From assembly GCA_040905705.1 (NCBI GenBank), contig JBBDQZ010000062.1, forward strand, positions 18,412-82,411: a stretch of 64,000 nucleotides of DNA, given 5' to 3'. A program made the position numbers and the translations under genes. The DNA comes from JBBDQZ01 sp040905705. GTDB lineage: Bacteria; Bacteroidota; Rhodothermia; Balneolales; Natronogracilivirgulaceae. Positions 1-9,749 of the stretch are shown here, piece by piece. Every line of letters begins with the position of its first letter. The first letter of the stretch is position 1. The notes under the pieces are model-generated. The model was not told where the DNA came from, did no database searches, and worked only from the letters and a program-made list of their open reading frames with translations.

Positions 1-75
1 CCAGTGAGATCACCCCTTTTAGTTTAAATTGAATTAGTTTGTATACAGCTGAATTCAACCCGATTTTGATATAAC

Positions 76-89
76 CTGTTTTAAAACAG
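76..89. repeat. 14-bp perfect palindrome upstream of the pilin-like gene
   Basis: The arms CTGTTTT/AAAACAG form a perfect palindrome about 33 bp before the first start codon. It could be an operator or a small hairpin. It is AT-rich, so chance is possible. Nothing else was recognised in the first 121 bases, and the upstream part of the operon lies outside the window. Confidence 0.35.
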
Positions 90-121
90 AAATTTTACAC
101 AAAGGCTAACGCATTTTTACT

Positions 122-1153
122 ATGGGACGCGGCTTACTTATTCTTTGTCTGGGCTCATTCATTATCCTCGGGATGGTACAGCATGCTGTACAGCAGCGTC
201 AGTTGACCATGTCGGATGGGAATGTAAAGATGTTTATGGTCAATCACGCCCGCAACGCGGTGAACAGCGGACTTGAGCTCGGGCTAAACCGGGTTTTTCA
301 TGATTCCAATTGGGAAGATGTAACTCAGCCTTGGGAGTTCCCGGTTGATACTTTAAGTGTGCAGGTTTGGGTGGATACTCACGACGATTACCCCAATGAA
401 GTTCCGCCCATGTTTATTCGGGTGCGGTCCGAATATGAAATCGAAAACCGGCCCCTTCAGGCCCATGCTTTTTTGGAGTTTGATGTGATTACGCCGCCCG
501 TGAAAGGAGCGGTCGGTTTTTACGGAGCAGATGCCCAGGCTAACCTGAGCGGAAATGCCAATATTTATGGATATGACACCAACCCGGATCAGTCGGAAGG
601 TTCTGAAGATGCATTACCCGCAATTACCGCTGAAACAGAAGAAGATTCACTGGTCAATCAATCAGGTAATGCAACCTATGAGGGAGAACCCGATTTTGAG
701 CAACAGGAGCTGGACGGACAGGAACTCAATGACCTGGTTGCGATGTACGAGTCCCAGGCAGATGTCTATGAATCTCCCGCTGATTTGGGGACCCCTGAAA
801 ATCCCAAAATTACCGTATTGAATGAATATGAGAAGCTCGAATCGAATATCAACGCCGCCGGCATTCTCATTGTAAAAGAAGGAGTTACGCTGGATTTACG
901 GGGCGATTTTTCATTTGAAGGATTGGTGATTGTCGAAGGGGAGCTGGATATACGGGGTAATGTGAGTATTTACGGAGCTCTGATGTTTACGGACAACGCT
1001 TTGCTGGAAATTGACGATCCGGATGGAACTGAAGGAACGTTTACTGGAAACACGGATATCTACTATAGCAGTTCAGGGCTGCAAAATATTAATAACAAAC
1101 TCTCTCACAGGTTTGAACAATCTGGTATGACTGTGAGTCGAATTTTTTACTAA
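122..1153 (+). CDS. PilX-like pilus/pseudopilus assembly protein (hypothetical)
   Basis: This 343-residue protein has a short N-terminal hydrophobic helix (about residues 4-24) right after a glycine-rich start (MGRG), followed by a soluble domain. That layout recalls pilin-like or PilX-like proteins. The middle contains repeated SGNA-type segments (around residues 142 and 179) and the C-terminal half is glycine-rich with a likely beta-solenoid pattern (LRGDFSFEGLVIVEGELDI). It is followed after 15 bp by a PilT-type ATPase gene and then PilM/PilO/secretin-like genes, so a role as a minor pilin or assembly factor is inferred from context. The usual prepilin Glu5 is not evident. It could instead be a fimbrial tip or surface protein. 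The family was not recognised with certainty. Confidence 0.6.
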   Translation: MGRGLLILCLGSFIILGMVQHAVQQRQLTMSDGNVKMFMVNHARNAVNSGLELGLNRVFHDSNWEDVTQPWEFPVDTLSVQVWVDTHDDYPNEVPPMFIRVRSEYEIENRPLQAHAFLEFDVITPPVKGAVGFYGADAQANLSGNANIYGYDTNPDQSEGSEDALPAITAETEEDSLVNQSGNATYEGEPDFEQQELDGQELNDLVAMYESQADVYESPADLGTPENPKITVLNEYEKLESNINAAGILIVKEGVTLDLRGDFSFEGLVIVEGELDIRGNVSIYGALMFTDNALLEIDDPDGTEGTFTGNTDIYYSSSGLQNINNKLSHRFEQSGMTVSRIFY

Positions 1154-1168
1154 AATCCCAAACTGTAT

Positions 1169-2401
1169 ATGGAGACAACTCAGGCTACCAATCAGTATTT
1201 TGAGCGGTTTCGTGAGGAACTGAACCAGCTTCCTGACCATTTACACGGCACTAGCCGGCTGAAGTGGCTGTTCGATCTGCTGGAACGATCGTCCCGGGAG
1301 AGCCGGGAAGCGTTGAGGGGTGTGCTGGAACAACACCTGTTAAAAATGGGAAAATATGAAGCTTCCGATATTGATCTTGGGGGTGAGGGGTGTGCAGGAA
1401 AAGTCTGGTTTAGAATCCATGGAAATAAGAAACCCTACGATGAGTCGCCGGATTATCGCCTGGTAGAGACGGATTTGATGTTGCTGAACCTGATTAACCA
1501 GGATCAACTGGAATTTTTGTTTGAACATCGCAACCTGGATTTTTCGCATGTAATTGAAATTGAAAATGAGCCGACCCAGCGGTACCGGGCTGATCTTTAT
1601 TTCGAAATGGATCACCTTGCATTGAATATGCGAAAAATCGAAAGTGAAATCAGACCGTTCAAGGGATTACAGGTACATCCTGAAGTCGCCAGAACGCTTA
1701 GCCTGAAATTTTTTAAATACGGCCTGACACTGGTCACCGGGATTACCGGTTCAGGGAAGTCCTCGACTCTGGATACGATCATTGATGCCAACAACCGGTC
1801 GGTCGACAGCCATATTGTCATTATTGCATCCCCGGTTGAACTGGTTCATACACCAATTCGCAGCATAGTACGTCATCGTGAAGTGGGTCGCGATGTGCCA
1901 TCGTTCCGCGACGGTGCGGTGCAGGCCATGCGCCAGGACCCCGACATCATTGTAATCGGTGAGATGCGTGATGACGCCACCATTATGGCTGCCCTCGAGA
2001 TCACGGATTCGGGTCATAAAACATTTTCAACTCTGCACACGGCATCAGCCATAGAGAGCATCGACCGGATTATCGGTGAGGTTCCGGTCCGGGAACAGGA
2101 ACGGGTGCGAAACCGCCTGGCCGATGTGATCACCTGTGTCATCAGCCAGAAACTGATTCCGACACTCGACGGCAAACGGGCGCTTGCCAAAGAGGTAATG
2201 CTGGCAACGCCGTCGGTCAAGGCTGCCATACGCAACAATAATGTTTCGGAAATTTATCAAATGCTTACCGAGGGCTCCCAGTACGGTATGCACACACTGG
2301 AACAGGATCTCTATCGACTTGTTGATGAGCACAAAATATCCCAGGAAGAGGCATTGAATCATGCCAATAATAAAAAACGGCTGAAAGAATTATTCAAATA
2401 A
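1169..2401 (+). CDS. PilT/PilU-type secretion ATPase
   Basis: A 410-residue hexameric ATPase of the GspE/PilT superfamily. Walker A (GITGSGKS) lies at residues 191-198. The Asp box and Walker B region (DPDIIVIGEMRD, about 257-268) and the His box (GHKTFSTLHT) follow. The REVGRD segment before Walker B and the TLHT box resemble the retraction ATPases PilT/PilU more than PilB/GspE, and there is no C4 zinc motif as in GspE. The N-terminal ~160 residues are divergent. In type IV pilus systems such enzymes power pilus retraction at the inner membrane. It is cotranscribed with the pilin-like gene upstream and the PilM-like gene downstream. An assembly ATPase would have to lie outside the window. 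Family assignment is firm; the exact role (retraction or assembly) is inferred. Confidence 0.85.
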   Translation: METTQATNQYFERFREELNQLPDHLHGTSRLKWLFDLLERSSRESREALRGVLEQHLLKMGKYEASDIDLGGEGCAGKVWFRIHGNKKPYDESPDYRLVETDLMLLNLINQDQLEFLFEHRNLDFSHVIEIENEPTQRYRADLYFEMDHLALNMRKIESEIRPFKGLQVHPEVARTLSLKFFKYGLTLVTGITGSGKSSTLDTIIDANNRSVDSHIVIIASPVELVHTPIRSIVRHREVGRDVPSFRDGAVQAMRQDPDIIVIGEMRDDATIMAALEITDSGHKTFSTLHTASAIESIDRIIGEVPVREQERVRNRLADVITCVISQKLIPTLDGKRALAKEVMLATPSVKAAIRNNNVSEIYQMLTEGSQYGMHTLEQDLYRLVDEHKISQEEALNHANNKKRLKELFK

Positions 2402-2446
2402 TTCGAATACAGGCATATTAATCCCAGGAAATAACGAGAATTACTT

Positions 2447-4165
2447 TTGGCAGAAAAAGAGTATATAGGTCTTGCACTGGACGTAAACCGGATCTACACG
2501 GCCCGGCTGCGTAATGTAAGGGGCGCTATGAAGCTGGTAGCTATAGAAACCCTGGAATTACCCAAGCTGGTGGATGATCTGACACAGCAACAGCAACAAC
2601 AGGTTGAATCAGAAAGCGCATCGGACGCTGTCTTCGGTTTTGAAGATGAAGATGATTCCGGAGATTTCGAATCCATCGATCTGGAGGAAGAAACGGAGGA
2701 AAAGGAATCGGAAGATGCTGATGATTTTGACATGGCCGAAGAAGAGGATGCGGAAAGTAAGGGTGAAGAGACTAATGAACAGGTATTGGGGGCCTGGTTC
2801 AACCGTGTTGGCAATAAGAAGTTACATATAGGGGCTAATATTCCCCAGGGAAAGACCATTTTCCAGCAACTGGAAAATGTGCTGCCTAAAAAAATGAAAA
2901 AGAATGAACGAGCGGAATTTTTCACAAATAAACTGGCCCCGATTTATAATGAAGAAATCAATCCCGAGCAATATACCTGGGATGTAAATGAAGAGGGCAA
3001 TGGATGGTTGATTTCTTTTGATAACGACAACAGCTTCCTGAATCTGATTGATCTGTCCGAAACATTTTTCAACGGCAAGGCTGTCATCCGGGAACAGATG
3101 TCTGACGAAGTACTTCAGACCGGTTTTTTACGGACACATTATAATTTTCCCGAAGGCGAGATCACCGGCCTGATTAGTATAGGTGCAAAAACAACACGGC
3201 TTCTTTTTCTGAATGGTGACCAACTGATCCATGTCCTGCCTGTAATTAACGAAGGAAGCAAGTCGAAAAAAGTTCTCGAAACTATATTCAGCAAGCTGCT
3301 TTTTGAAATTGATAAAGGGACTCTTCCTGCATTGCACCGTTTGATGATTATGCAGAATCCGGATCTTGGAGAAAGGCCAAGGGATTTTTTCAGATCGCAG
3401 TTTGAGGATATTGAAGTTGAGCTTTTTCAACCGGATCCCGAGAAGCTGATTCTGCCGGATGAGTACAGCGATAATCCTGCGGTTTTACAGCCATATATAA
3501 CGGCTATTGCTGCAGCTCATGCAGCTTCCGGTGCAGACAGAGTTCATTATCCGGCACTTTCACTTCTTCCGGAGTATATAAAAGAAAGACAACGTGTTTT
3601 TAAACTGGAATGGCACGGCATGATCCTTCTTGTGCTCATCGCATTCACACCATTGATGATTAACAAATGGTATCAGGAGCACTCCGCAGAGAAAGAAAGA
3701 CTAACCCAGGCCATATCCGTAGTCGATTCACGAATAGCGGAGCTGCGCCCGATAGCGGAAGAGGTGGAGCTCCTGATGACAGAACAGGTGGTCATTGAAG
3801 AACTGAATGAACGCCTGACCGAACTTTCAAGGAACAGTTTATTATGGTCAGAAACCCTTGGTCAGTTAAATCGTGGTATGTCGGGCATTCGCAATACGTG
3901 GCTGACTAACCTGCAGGTATCCGGTGAACATCTTGATCTGCAAGGCTATTCCCTTTACAGGGAGCGGATTCCACGAGTATCCGAAATTTTTGATGATGCG
4001 CATGTCCTGCAAGTTACCGAAGGTGGAATGCGGGGGACAACAGTGTATAGTTTCTCGTTGCGAGTCAACAATTTTCGGGATGCGGGCGAGCATCTTTCAC
4101 CGGATCTTCCGGACCCGGATGGGGAACTGATTATGGAAATATCAGATGAAGAAATCGTCTGGTAG
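2447..4165 (+). CDS. PilM/PilN-like inner-membrane assembly protein
   Basis: This 572-residue protein starts at TTG, with a purine-rich AGGAAAT upstream. The N-terminal part (MAEKEYIGLALDVNRIY) looks like the actin-like fold of PilM/GspL. A very acidic, low-complexity insert covers about residues 45-110. One transmembrane helix lies near residues 390-408, followed by a coiled coil and a small C-terminal domain as in PilN/GspL periplasmic parts. The architecture is therefore GspL-like: cytoplasmic actin-like domain, one membrane span and a periplasmic ferredoxin-like part in a single chain, where many type IV pilus systems use separate PilM and PilN. It would sit in the inner-membrane platform connecting ATPase and pilus. 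The assignment relies on architecture and neighbours, so the exact name is left open. Confidence 0.65.
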   Translation: MAEKEYIGLALDVNRIYTARLRNVRGAMKLVAIETLELPKLVDDLTQQQQQQVESESASDAVFGFEDEDDSGDFESIDLEEETEEKESEDADDFDMAEEEDAESKGEETNEQVLGAWFNRVGNKKLHIGANIPQGKTIFQQLENVLPKKMKKNERAEFFTNKLAPIYNEEINPEQYTWDVNEEGNGWLISFDNDNSFLNLIDLSETFFNGKAVIREQMSDEVLQTGFLRTHYNFPEGEITGLISIGAKTTRLLFLNGDQLIHVLPVINEGSKSKKVLETIFSKLLFEIDKGTLPALHRLMIMQNPDLGERPRDFFRSQFEDIEVELFQPDPEKLILPDEYSDNPAVLQPYITAIAAAHAASGADRVHYPALSLLPEYIKERQRVFKLEWHGMILLVLIAFTPLMINKWYQEHSAEKERLTQAISVVDSRIAELRPIAEEVELLMTEQVVIEELNERLTELSRNSLLWSETLGQLNRGMSGIRNTWLTNLQVSGEHLDLQGYSLYRERIPRVSEIFDDAHVLQVTEGGMRGTTVYSFSLRVNNFRDAGEHLSPDLPDPDGELIMEISDEEIVW

Positions 4166-4188
4166 CAAAGGCGTAACACAAACCGATT

Positions 4189-5040
4189 ATGAATTACGGT
4201 CTTCGAAATACTATTATCCTTGCAATAACTCTGATCTTGATGGTCGGTGGGGGCTGGCTGATTATTCGGTATATATATGTATCTACTATCGAAGAACTCG
4301 AGGAGGAAAGAGTAACGAAAGAAAGTACAATGAGTGAACTCTCGGAAACCGCTGCGCTATATGAACACGCAGTCAGAGAACATGCGAGACAAGTGTATAT
4401 ACGTGATAACCATCCCAAAGAACTCTTTGCCGATCCAAATACCAGCCGCCTTTACGATTATTTGCGTGAACTCAATCGGGGTATATCATTTACCGAACTG
4501 AATTACTTGGTACAGGATTCTGTTGCCCAGGATTTATACGGTATTATCAATATAACGGTAAGGGGAGAGGGATTATATCGTAACCTTTTTAACTTTATAT
4601 ATCGAATTGAACACAGCCGTCCGATACTTCATATCCGTTCACTTCAACTTCAGAATATCAGCGAACTGGAACAACTCACCCAGGTCAGTTTTCAACTGAC
4701 CCTGCAGGCCTATTACAACAGGGACGAGAACCTGGACACTCCGGTAACTCTGGCAGTTGCCGGCCCCTTTGGCAATATCGGTCACAATCCCTATTTCCCC
4801 CTCATACATCCCATTCCGCCAAATGAAGATAATCTCGTTAACGTGAATGAAAGCAGGCTGATGGGCATGACCGCACGGTATATATTGATTAGAGACCAGG
4901 ACGGACAGACACACAGGATGACCGTAGGAGATCGTGTGTATCTCGGTTTTTTGCGTCGAATTGATAGCGATTCACGGCAAGTAGTCTTTCGACTGAATCG
5001 TGGAGGGCTGGTTGAAGATGTGACATTGAATTTGAACTAA
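4189..5040 (+). CDS. PilO/GspM-like inner-membrane protein
   Basis: A 283-residue protein with one N-terminal membrane helix (about residues 6-28), a short coiled coil (IEELEEERVTKESTMSELSE) and a periplasmic domain. This is the layout of PilO/GspM, which pairs with PilN/GspL. The C-terminal ~80 residues (QDGQTHRMTVGDRVYLGFLR and on) resemble PilP/GspC-type small beta domains that touch the secretin, so the protein may combine PilO and PilP functions. It lies 23 bp after the PilM/N-like gene and 30 bp before the secretin gene. Recognition is by architecture and order, not by a strong signature. Confidence 0.6.
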   Translation: MNYGLRNTIILAITLILMVGGGWLIIRYIYVSTIEELEEERVTKESTMSELSETAALYEHAVREHARQVYIRDNHPKELFADPNTSRLYDYLRELNRGISFTELNYLVQDSVAQDLYGIINITVRGEGLYRNLFNFIYRIEHSRPILHIRSLQLQNISELEQLTQVSFQLTLQAYYNRDENLDTPVTLAVAGPFGNIGHNPYFPLIHPIPPNEDNLVNVNESRLMGMTARYILIRDQDGQTHRMTVGDRVYLGFLRRIDSDSRQVVFRLNRGGLVEDVTLNLN

Positions 5041-5070
5041 GAATGTATACTAATAGAACAGGAGTTACAG

Positions 5071-6273
5071 ATGAGGCAAAAGATATTGATGATATGGATC
5101 ACTGTTATCCTGGGAGCGGTTGGGCTTGTTTCAGGCCAGAATCGGTTTCCGGAACGGGAATATACCAATCCGGAAGAAATGCTACTGCTTGAAGAGGACG
5201 TTTCTTTTCAGGAAGCGATTGATATTTTTGAAGAATTTTCTATCCAGTTCAGGGATAAAGTTATTATTGATCGTTCCGGATTTACCGGTGCGATCGGTAT
5301 TCCGGTTCCACGCCTGCATTGGCGGGATGCACTGGACCGTATAGCCCGATACAATAACCTTATGATAACCGAAGGGGATCGATATATTGAAATCAGCAGG
5401 GCGCCTGAGGAGCAGGCGAATGGACAGAGCCCGGGTTCGGCAACGCCGGCAGGGACAGCTGCTCAGGCGGTAAATGAGGACATCAATTTCAATACGCGTG
5501 AAGTCCAGATCGACGCTACATTTTTTGAGGGTAATCGCCAGTTGATCCGGGAATTGGGTATCGATTGGAGCACATTGTATAATGGCCGGGTCCGTGTGGA
5601 CAATGTTGCTGCTACAAGTGTGGCCGATAACGTGTTTGAGGTTGAGGTGAACTGGAATGATGTTTTGGACTACGGATGGGATGTTACGGCTCTGTTCAGA
5701 ACCTTTGAAAGCAGCAACCAGGGTGAGGTGATCTCTTCTCCATCGATTAAAGTCATGGATGGGGAAATGGGCAGAATTCAGGTGGGGCAGGATTTCTCCA
5801 TTCGTCAGAGGGACTTTGCAGGAAATGTGATTGACCAGTTTTTTAGTACGGGTACTATTCTTGAAGTAACACCTCGAGTGCTATATAATGAAGGATCCCC
5901 CTATATTTATTTGTCCGTTGAAGCGGAACGAAGTACGGCATCACCGGGTGCGGTCAGTACAATCGTTAACAAACAGATGGCTATGACCGAGATACTTCTG
6001 TTGAGCGGGGAGTCGACCGTAATTGCGGGTCTGTATGAGACTGAAGAAAACCAGGTTAGACGAGGGATACCCTTTTTGAAAGACCTGCCCGCCTGGTTTT
6101 TCGGGCTACGCTATCTGTTTGGATATAATTCAACGGATTATAGTGTACAGGAACTGGTGGTCATGCTTCAGGTAAAATTGGTGCCGACATTGCAGGAACG
6201 AATGGATTCGGCCGAACGAAGTATTCCGGGTATGATTGATGAAATGCGGGAACAATTTGAGAGTTTGGAATGA
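5071..6273 (+). CDS. Secretin (PilQ/GspD/MshL family)
   Basis: A 400-residue protein with an N-terminal signal peptide (hydrophobic residues 5-20, likely cleavage near SGQ). A small N domain follows (about 30-110), then a linker rich in Ala, Gly and Gln (about 112-140), then the secretin core. The core shows the family signatures EVISSPSIKVMDG and VIAGLYETEENQVRRGIPFLKDLP near its end. Secretins form the gated outer-membrane ring for pilus or substrate exit. At 400 residues it is short for PilQ or GspD (usually above 600), with fewer N domains. It ends the pilus-like operon. A weak stem with a T-run overlaps its stop codon (6267-6285). Confidence 0.85.
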   Translation: MRQKILMIWITVILGAVGLVSGQNRFPEREYTNPEEMLLLEEDVSFQEAIDIFEEFSIQFRDKVIIDRSGFTGAIGIPVPRLHWRDALDRIARYNNLMITEGDRYIEISRAPEEQANGQSPGSATPAGTAAQAVNEDINFNTREVQIDATFFEGNRQLIRELGIDWSTLYNGRVRVDNVAATSVADNVFEVEVNWNDVLDYGWDVTALFRTFESSNQGEVISSPSIKVMDGEMGRIQVGQDFSIRQRDFAGNVIDQFFSTGTILEVTPRVLYNEGSPYIYLSVEAERSTASPGAVSTIVNKQMAMTEILLLSGESTVIAGLYETEENQVRRGIPFLKDLPAWFFGLRYLFGYNSTDYSVQELVVMLQVKLVPTLQERMDSAERSIPGMIDEMREQFESLE

Positions 6274-6347
6274 AGGATTCCTTTTCGATATAGTTGCTTG
6301 AGTGATTACGTTTACTTGCGATAAACAACGCTGTCAAATGGAACGGA

Positions 6348-7262
6348 TTATAGCAGTCGATGTTCGAGAGACGGCATTTTTCGGCGAACTCTGTACAAAT
6401 GATCCAGGTCAATTTCGGCCATTGCCATACCCGGTTTAACGCCGGCATCGCATAATATCCGCCCCCATGGATCAATGATCATGGCATGACCATGTGTTTT
6501 TCGAGTACTCCCGTGCAGCCCCGTTTGTGTTGGCGCAATGACATAACAGGTATTCTCAATTGCGCGGCATCGTAGCAGGATTTCCCAGTGTGCCTTTCCT
6601 GTAGGTTGTGTAAATGCCGCCGGAACACACAGGACATCCGCTTTTTGTTCCGCCAGTCTACGGTATAATTCCGGGAAACGAACATCATAACAGATCGAGA
6701 GTCCAATGCGGACATGGATGCGGAATTGATCACTTGCCTTTTTATTATTTTTTGATTTCACTTCAGGTGTTTGTCCACCGGTTTTCGTTTCAGAACCGGG
6801 ATTTAGAAAACTTCGTATGTTTACAGGTGTTTCACACACTACCGGATCACCCATGCCCGGTTCCACCAAATCCGATTCCCGGTAGCTTTCTTCTTTTGAA
6901 AGAGTGATATCAAAGAGGTGAATTTTGTCATACTGTGCCAAAATGGTTCCATCCGGCCCCACCAGAATTGCCCGGTTGAATATTTTTCCACGGTCTGTCC
7001 GGACCGGGAATCCGCCACCAAGTATATGTACTCTGAATGCTCGTGCCCATTCAGGTAACGTTTTAATTACGGCATCGGAAATATGATCTGCCTGCCGGTG
7101 CCGCTCTTTTTCGTCTCCCAAAAAGGCAAAATTCTCCGGTAATCCAATAAATGAGGCCCCTTCCCGGGCGGCCGAATCTACACCTGAATACGCAAGATCC
7201 ATACTGTGATGCAGGTCGGGTTGACTGTTCATTTGCAGTGCAGCGGCAAGAAATCTACTCAT
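6348..7262 (-). CDS. Carbon-nitrogen hydrolase (Nit1/Nit2-type omega-amidase family)
   Basis: A 304-residue member of the nitrilase superfamily. The catalytic triad is visible: Glu43 (GLPENF), Lys113 (QYDKIHLFDI) and Cys191 (GLSICYDVRFPELYR). The LFDI and CYDVRFPELYR patterns are those of the Nit branch, which hydrolyses deaminated glutathione or acts as omega-amidase on 2-oxoglutaramate. An insertion of about 25 polar residues (about 154-179, rich in Lys, Gly and Thr) before the Cys strand is not usual for the family. It is transcribed convergently with the secretin gene and divergently from serB. It is a cytosolic housekeeping or repair enzyme. The substrate cannot be fixed from sequence alone. 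Confidence 0.88.
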   Translation of the reverse strand: MSRFLAAALQMNSQPDLHHSMDLAYSGVDSAAREGASFIGLPENFAFLGDEKERHRQADHISDAVIKTLPEWARAFRVHILGGGFPVRTDRGKIFNRAILVGPDGTILAQYDKIHLFDITLSKEESYRESDLVEPGMGDPVVCETPVNIRSFLNPGSETKTGGQTPEVKSKNNKKASDQFRIHVRIGLSICYDVRFPELYRRLAEQKADVLCVPAAFTQPTGKAHWEILLRCRAIENTCYVIAPTQTGLHGSTRKTHGHAMIIDPWGRILCDAGVKPGMAMAEIDLDHLYRVRRKMPSLEHRLL

Positions 7263-7455
7263 AACCTCAAATTAACATTTTATGTGAGAAACAATTAAAT
7301 CGACGAATTCATTTGGCTTATCAAAACCTGTTGCGATTTTTCCAGTATCATACAATTTCGGTTTAAAATCTTACATATGCTTACCTTTCTGCGGCAGGTC
7401 CAGTTGAGCTATATCCTGTGGAAGCAATCTCACTTTATCGTATGTACCTAATACA

Positions 7456-8712
7456 ATGATGCAAACTGCAAACGAAATTACCAGAGAAATCATTCTTCTA
7501 AAAATATCGGGGGAAGATAAACCCGGAGTTACCGCTCCGATTACAGAGGTACTGGCTTCCCATGAAGTTCATGTTCTCGATATCGGTCAGGCAGTAATCC
7601 ACAATGCACTTTCTCTGGGCATTCTCATCGAAATTCCTGATCATAAAAATGCATCAGATGTGTTGCGGGATGTCCTGTTTCGTGCACATCAGCTCGAATT
7701 GCAAGTTCGCTATGATACGATCCCGGAATATAAATACGAAAGCTGGGTTGCCAATCAGGGAAAGATGCGATATATCGTTACACTTCTCGGGAAAAAACTG
7801 AGTGCACGCCAATTGGCGGATTTGAGCCGGATTATTTATGAAGAAGGATTAAACATTGACAAAATCCAGCGGTTGACCGGCCGGATTTCTCTCAAGGAGT
7901 TACATCACTCTCAAAATGCATGTGTCGAGTTCTCCATTCGGGGCATGCCTGAAAATAGCCAGCAGTTTCGGGCGAAGCTGTTTGACTTTGGCAATAATAA
8001 CGATGTGGATGTTTCTTTTCAACTTGATAGTGTTTATCGCCGGATCCGTCGTCTTGTGGTATTCGATATGGATTCTACGCTGATCAATACGGAGGTGATC
8101 GATGAGCTGGCTAAAGCTGTGGGTGTGGGAGAGCAAGTTGCCGGGATAACGGAACAGGCTATGAGGGGAGAGATTGGTTTCGATGAAAGCTTTCGTAAAA
8201 GGGTTGCATTACTCAAGGGATTGGATGAATCGGTATTGAAAAAGATTGCGGCCCGACTTCCACTTAATGAAGGAGCTGAGCGGGTGACCAATATATTGAG
8301 AAGCCTGGGATTCAAGACGGCTATATTGTCCGGTGGATTTACTTATTTTGGATATGAACTTCAAAAGAGATTGAAGATTGATTATGTGTATGCCAACGAG
8401 CTTGATATTCGTAATGGCAAGGTCACCGGCAAAGTGGCCGGCCGTATTGTCAACGGAAAGAGAAAAGCTGAATTATTACATGAAATTGCCCGTAAGGAGG
8501 GTATTCACCTGGAGCAGGTGATTGCCGTTGGAGATGGAGCCAACGATCTTCCTATGATTAATGAGGCCGGGCTGGGTATCGCTTTCCGGGCCAAGCCTAT
8601 GGTTCGTGAACAAAGTCGACAGACCCTTACTCATACCGGGCTTGACGGCATTCTTTATTTATTGGGGATGAGAGATCGCGATATCATGAATGAAAAATTG
8701 GTGAAAGTATGA
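7456..8712 (+). CDS. serB: Phosphoserine phosphatase with N-terminal ACT domains
   Basis: A 418-residue SerB catalysing the last step of serine synthesis, phosphoserine to serine. Two ACT-type regulatory domains occupy about residues 10-90 and 98-175. The HAD catalytic domain starts with FDMDSTLI, giving nucleophile Asp204 and acid/base Asp206. The Ser motif (TAILSGGFTYF) and the metal motif GDGANDLPMI (Asp360, Asp364) follow. The length and double ACT layout match the long SerB/SerB2 type, which may be feedback-regulated by serine. The ATGATG start leaves no choice of any consequence. The gene stands alone, divergent from the nitrilase gene. Confidence 0.95.
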   Translation: MMQTANEITREIILLKISGEDKPGVTAPITEVLASHEVHVLDIGQAVIHNALSLGILIEIPDHKNASDVLRDVLFRAHQLELQVRYDTIPEYKYESWVANQGKMRYIVTLLGKKLSARQLADLSRIIYEEGLNIDKIQRLTGRISLKELHHSQNACVEFSIRGMPENSQQFRAKLFDFGNNNDVDVSFQLDSVYRRIRRLVVFDMDSTLINTEVIDELAKAVGVGEQVAGITEQAMRGEIGFDESFRKRVALLKGLDESVLKKIAARLPLNEGAERVTNILRSLGFKTAILSGGFTYFGYELQKRLKIDYVYANELDIRNGKVTGKVAGRIVNGKRKAELLHEIARKEGIHLEQVIAVGDGANDLPMINEAGLGIAFRAKPMVREQSRQTLTHTGLDGILYLLGMRDRDIMNEKLVKV

Positions 8713-8780
8713 TCATGGCCGACTACATCAGATATCATCTGCCGGATGGTAATTACATTATTTTTAAAATCTAAACCGAC

Positions 8781-9749
8781 GTGAATCTGATATCAGATAT
8801 TAAAGTTCGCCTGAAGAAGTTGTACGGGGATCCCCGGACGAAGAAGGTACAACACCTGTTACAACGATTGATCGCGCTGGTCATTATCGGGTTGATTTTG
8901 CATCAGCTCATGGCTATTGGCTGGCGGAATGTGTTGCAGTCTCTTCCGACTCATCCGTTGTTTTATGTACTGTTTGTGGTAATGTATATAGAACTGCCTG
9001 TTGCGGAGATATTTATTTACAGGCAGGTTTGGCCGATTGGGAAATGGGAAGGATTCAAAGCGTTTTTGACAAAGCGGGTTTACAATCACGAGGTAATGGG
9101 ATACTCCGGTGAATTCTACCTGTTTCTTTGGGGAAGAAAACGGGTGGACAAAGACGATAAGACAATTTTCAAAAATGTCAGAGATAACGCAATCATATCT
9201 TCGGTTACATCCAACCTTGTTGCGGTCATACTTTTATCCACCTTGCTCTATACAGGTAAAATTGAAGTATTACATCTGATAGACGAAAAGATCGCTTTAT
9301 ATATCGGCGCAGGGATCGTTGTGCTTGTTGTTCTTACGTTTATTATCATACAGTTTCGGCAGTATCTGTTTGAATTGCCGGCAAGAAAAGCGGTGGTGGT
9401 TTTTTCGATCTATCTGTTCCGATTTCTTATTCATCACTCTGCCATGATGATCATGTGGCTCATTGTCATTCCGGGTATACCGCTTTCCGTCTGGTTTACG
9501 TTTCTGGCTATTTTTATAGTGGTCAATCGAATTCCCTTTATCCCGAGTAAAGACCTTGTCTTTATGTGGGCCGGTATTGAGTTTGCTCGAGGACTTGAAG
9601 TGGCCGTTGCTTCGGTTGCCGGGATGCTTCTTGTTTACAGTGCTCTTAAAAAAGTGACGAATCTTGTACTGTATCTGTTGATCTCATATTACGGTAATGA
9701 TTCCCAAACGGAGCAGGTCATGGGAGGGGGTAATCGTTCTGCCTCGTAA
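8781..9749 (+). CDS. Polytopic membrane protein of unknown function
   Basis: A 322-residue protein starting at GTG with about six to seven hydrophobic segments (near residues 28-46, 59-75, 135-155, 165-185, 200-225, 232-255 and 270-290). The general layout recalls the lysylphosphatidylglycerol-synthase-like flippase membrane regions (UPF0104), but no diagnostic motif was identified. It lies 68 bp after serB on the same strand and may share its transcript. The loop between the second and third spans carries conserved-looking polar residues (HEVMGYSGEFYLFLWGRKR). No function is assigned. Confidence 0.7.
   Translation: MNLISDIKVRLKKLYGDPRTKKVQHLLQRLIALVIIGLILHQLMAIGWRNVLQSLPTHPLFYVLFVVMYIELPVAEIFIYRQVWPIGKWEGFKAFLTKRVYNHEVMGYSGEFYLFLWGRKRVDKDDKTIFKNVRDNAIISSVTSNLVAVILLSTLLYTGKIEVLHLIDEKIALYIGAGIVVLVVLTFIIIQFRQYLFELPARKAVVVFSIYLFRFLIHHSAMMIMWLIVIPGIPLSVWFTFLAIFIVVNRIPFIPSKDLVFMWAGIEFARGLEVAVASVAGMLLVYSALKKVTNLVLYLLISYYGNDSQTEQVMGGGNRSAS

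Noticed and set aside
1169..2401. ATPase as GspE of a type II secretion system
   Set aside because: PilT-like REVGRD and TLHT context and no tetracysteine zinc motif; PilT/PilU is the better match.
6267..6285. GGAAT/ATTCC stem followed by TTTT at the end of the secretin gene, as terminator
   Set aside because: Only a 5-bp stem that overlaps the stop codon; too weak to list as a terminator.
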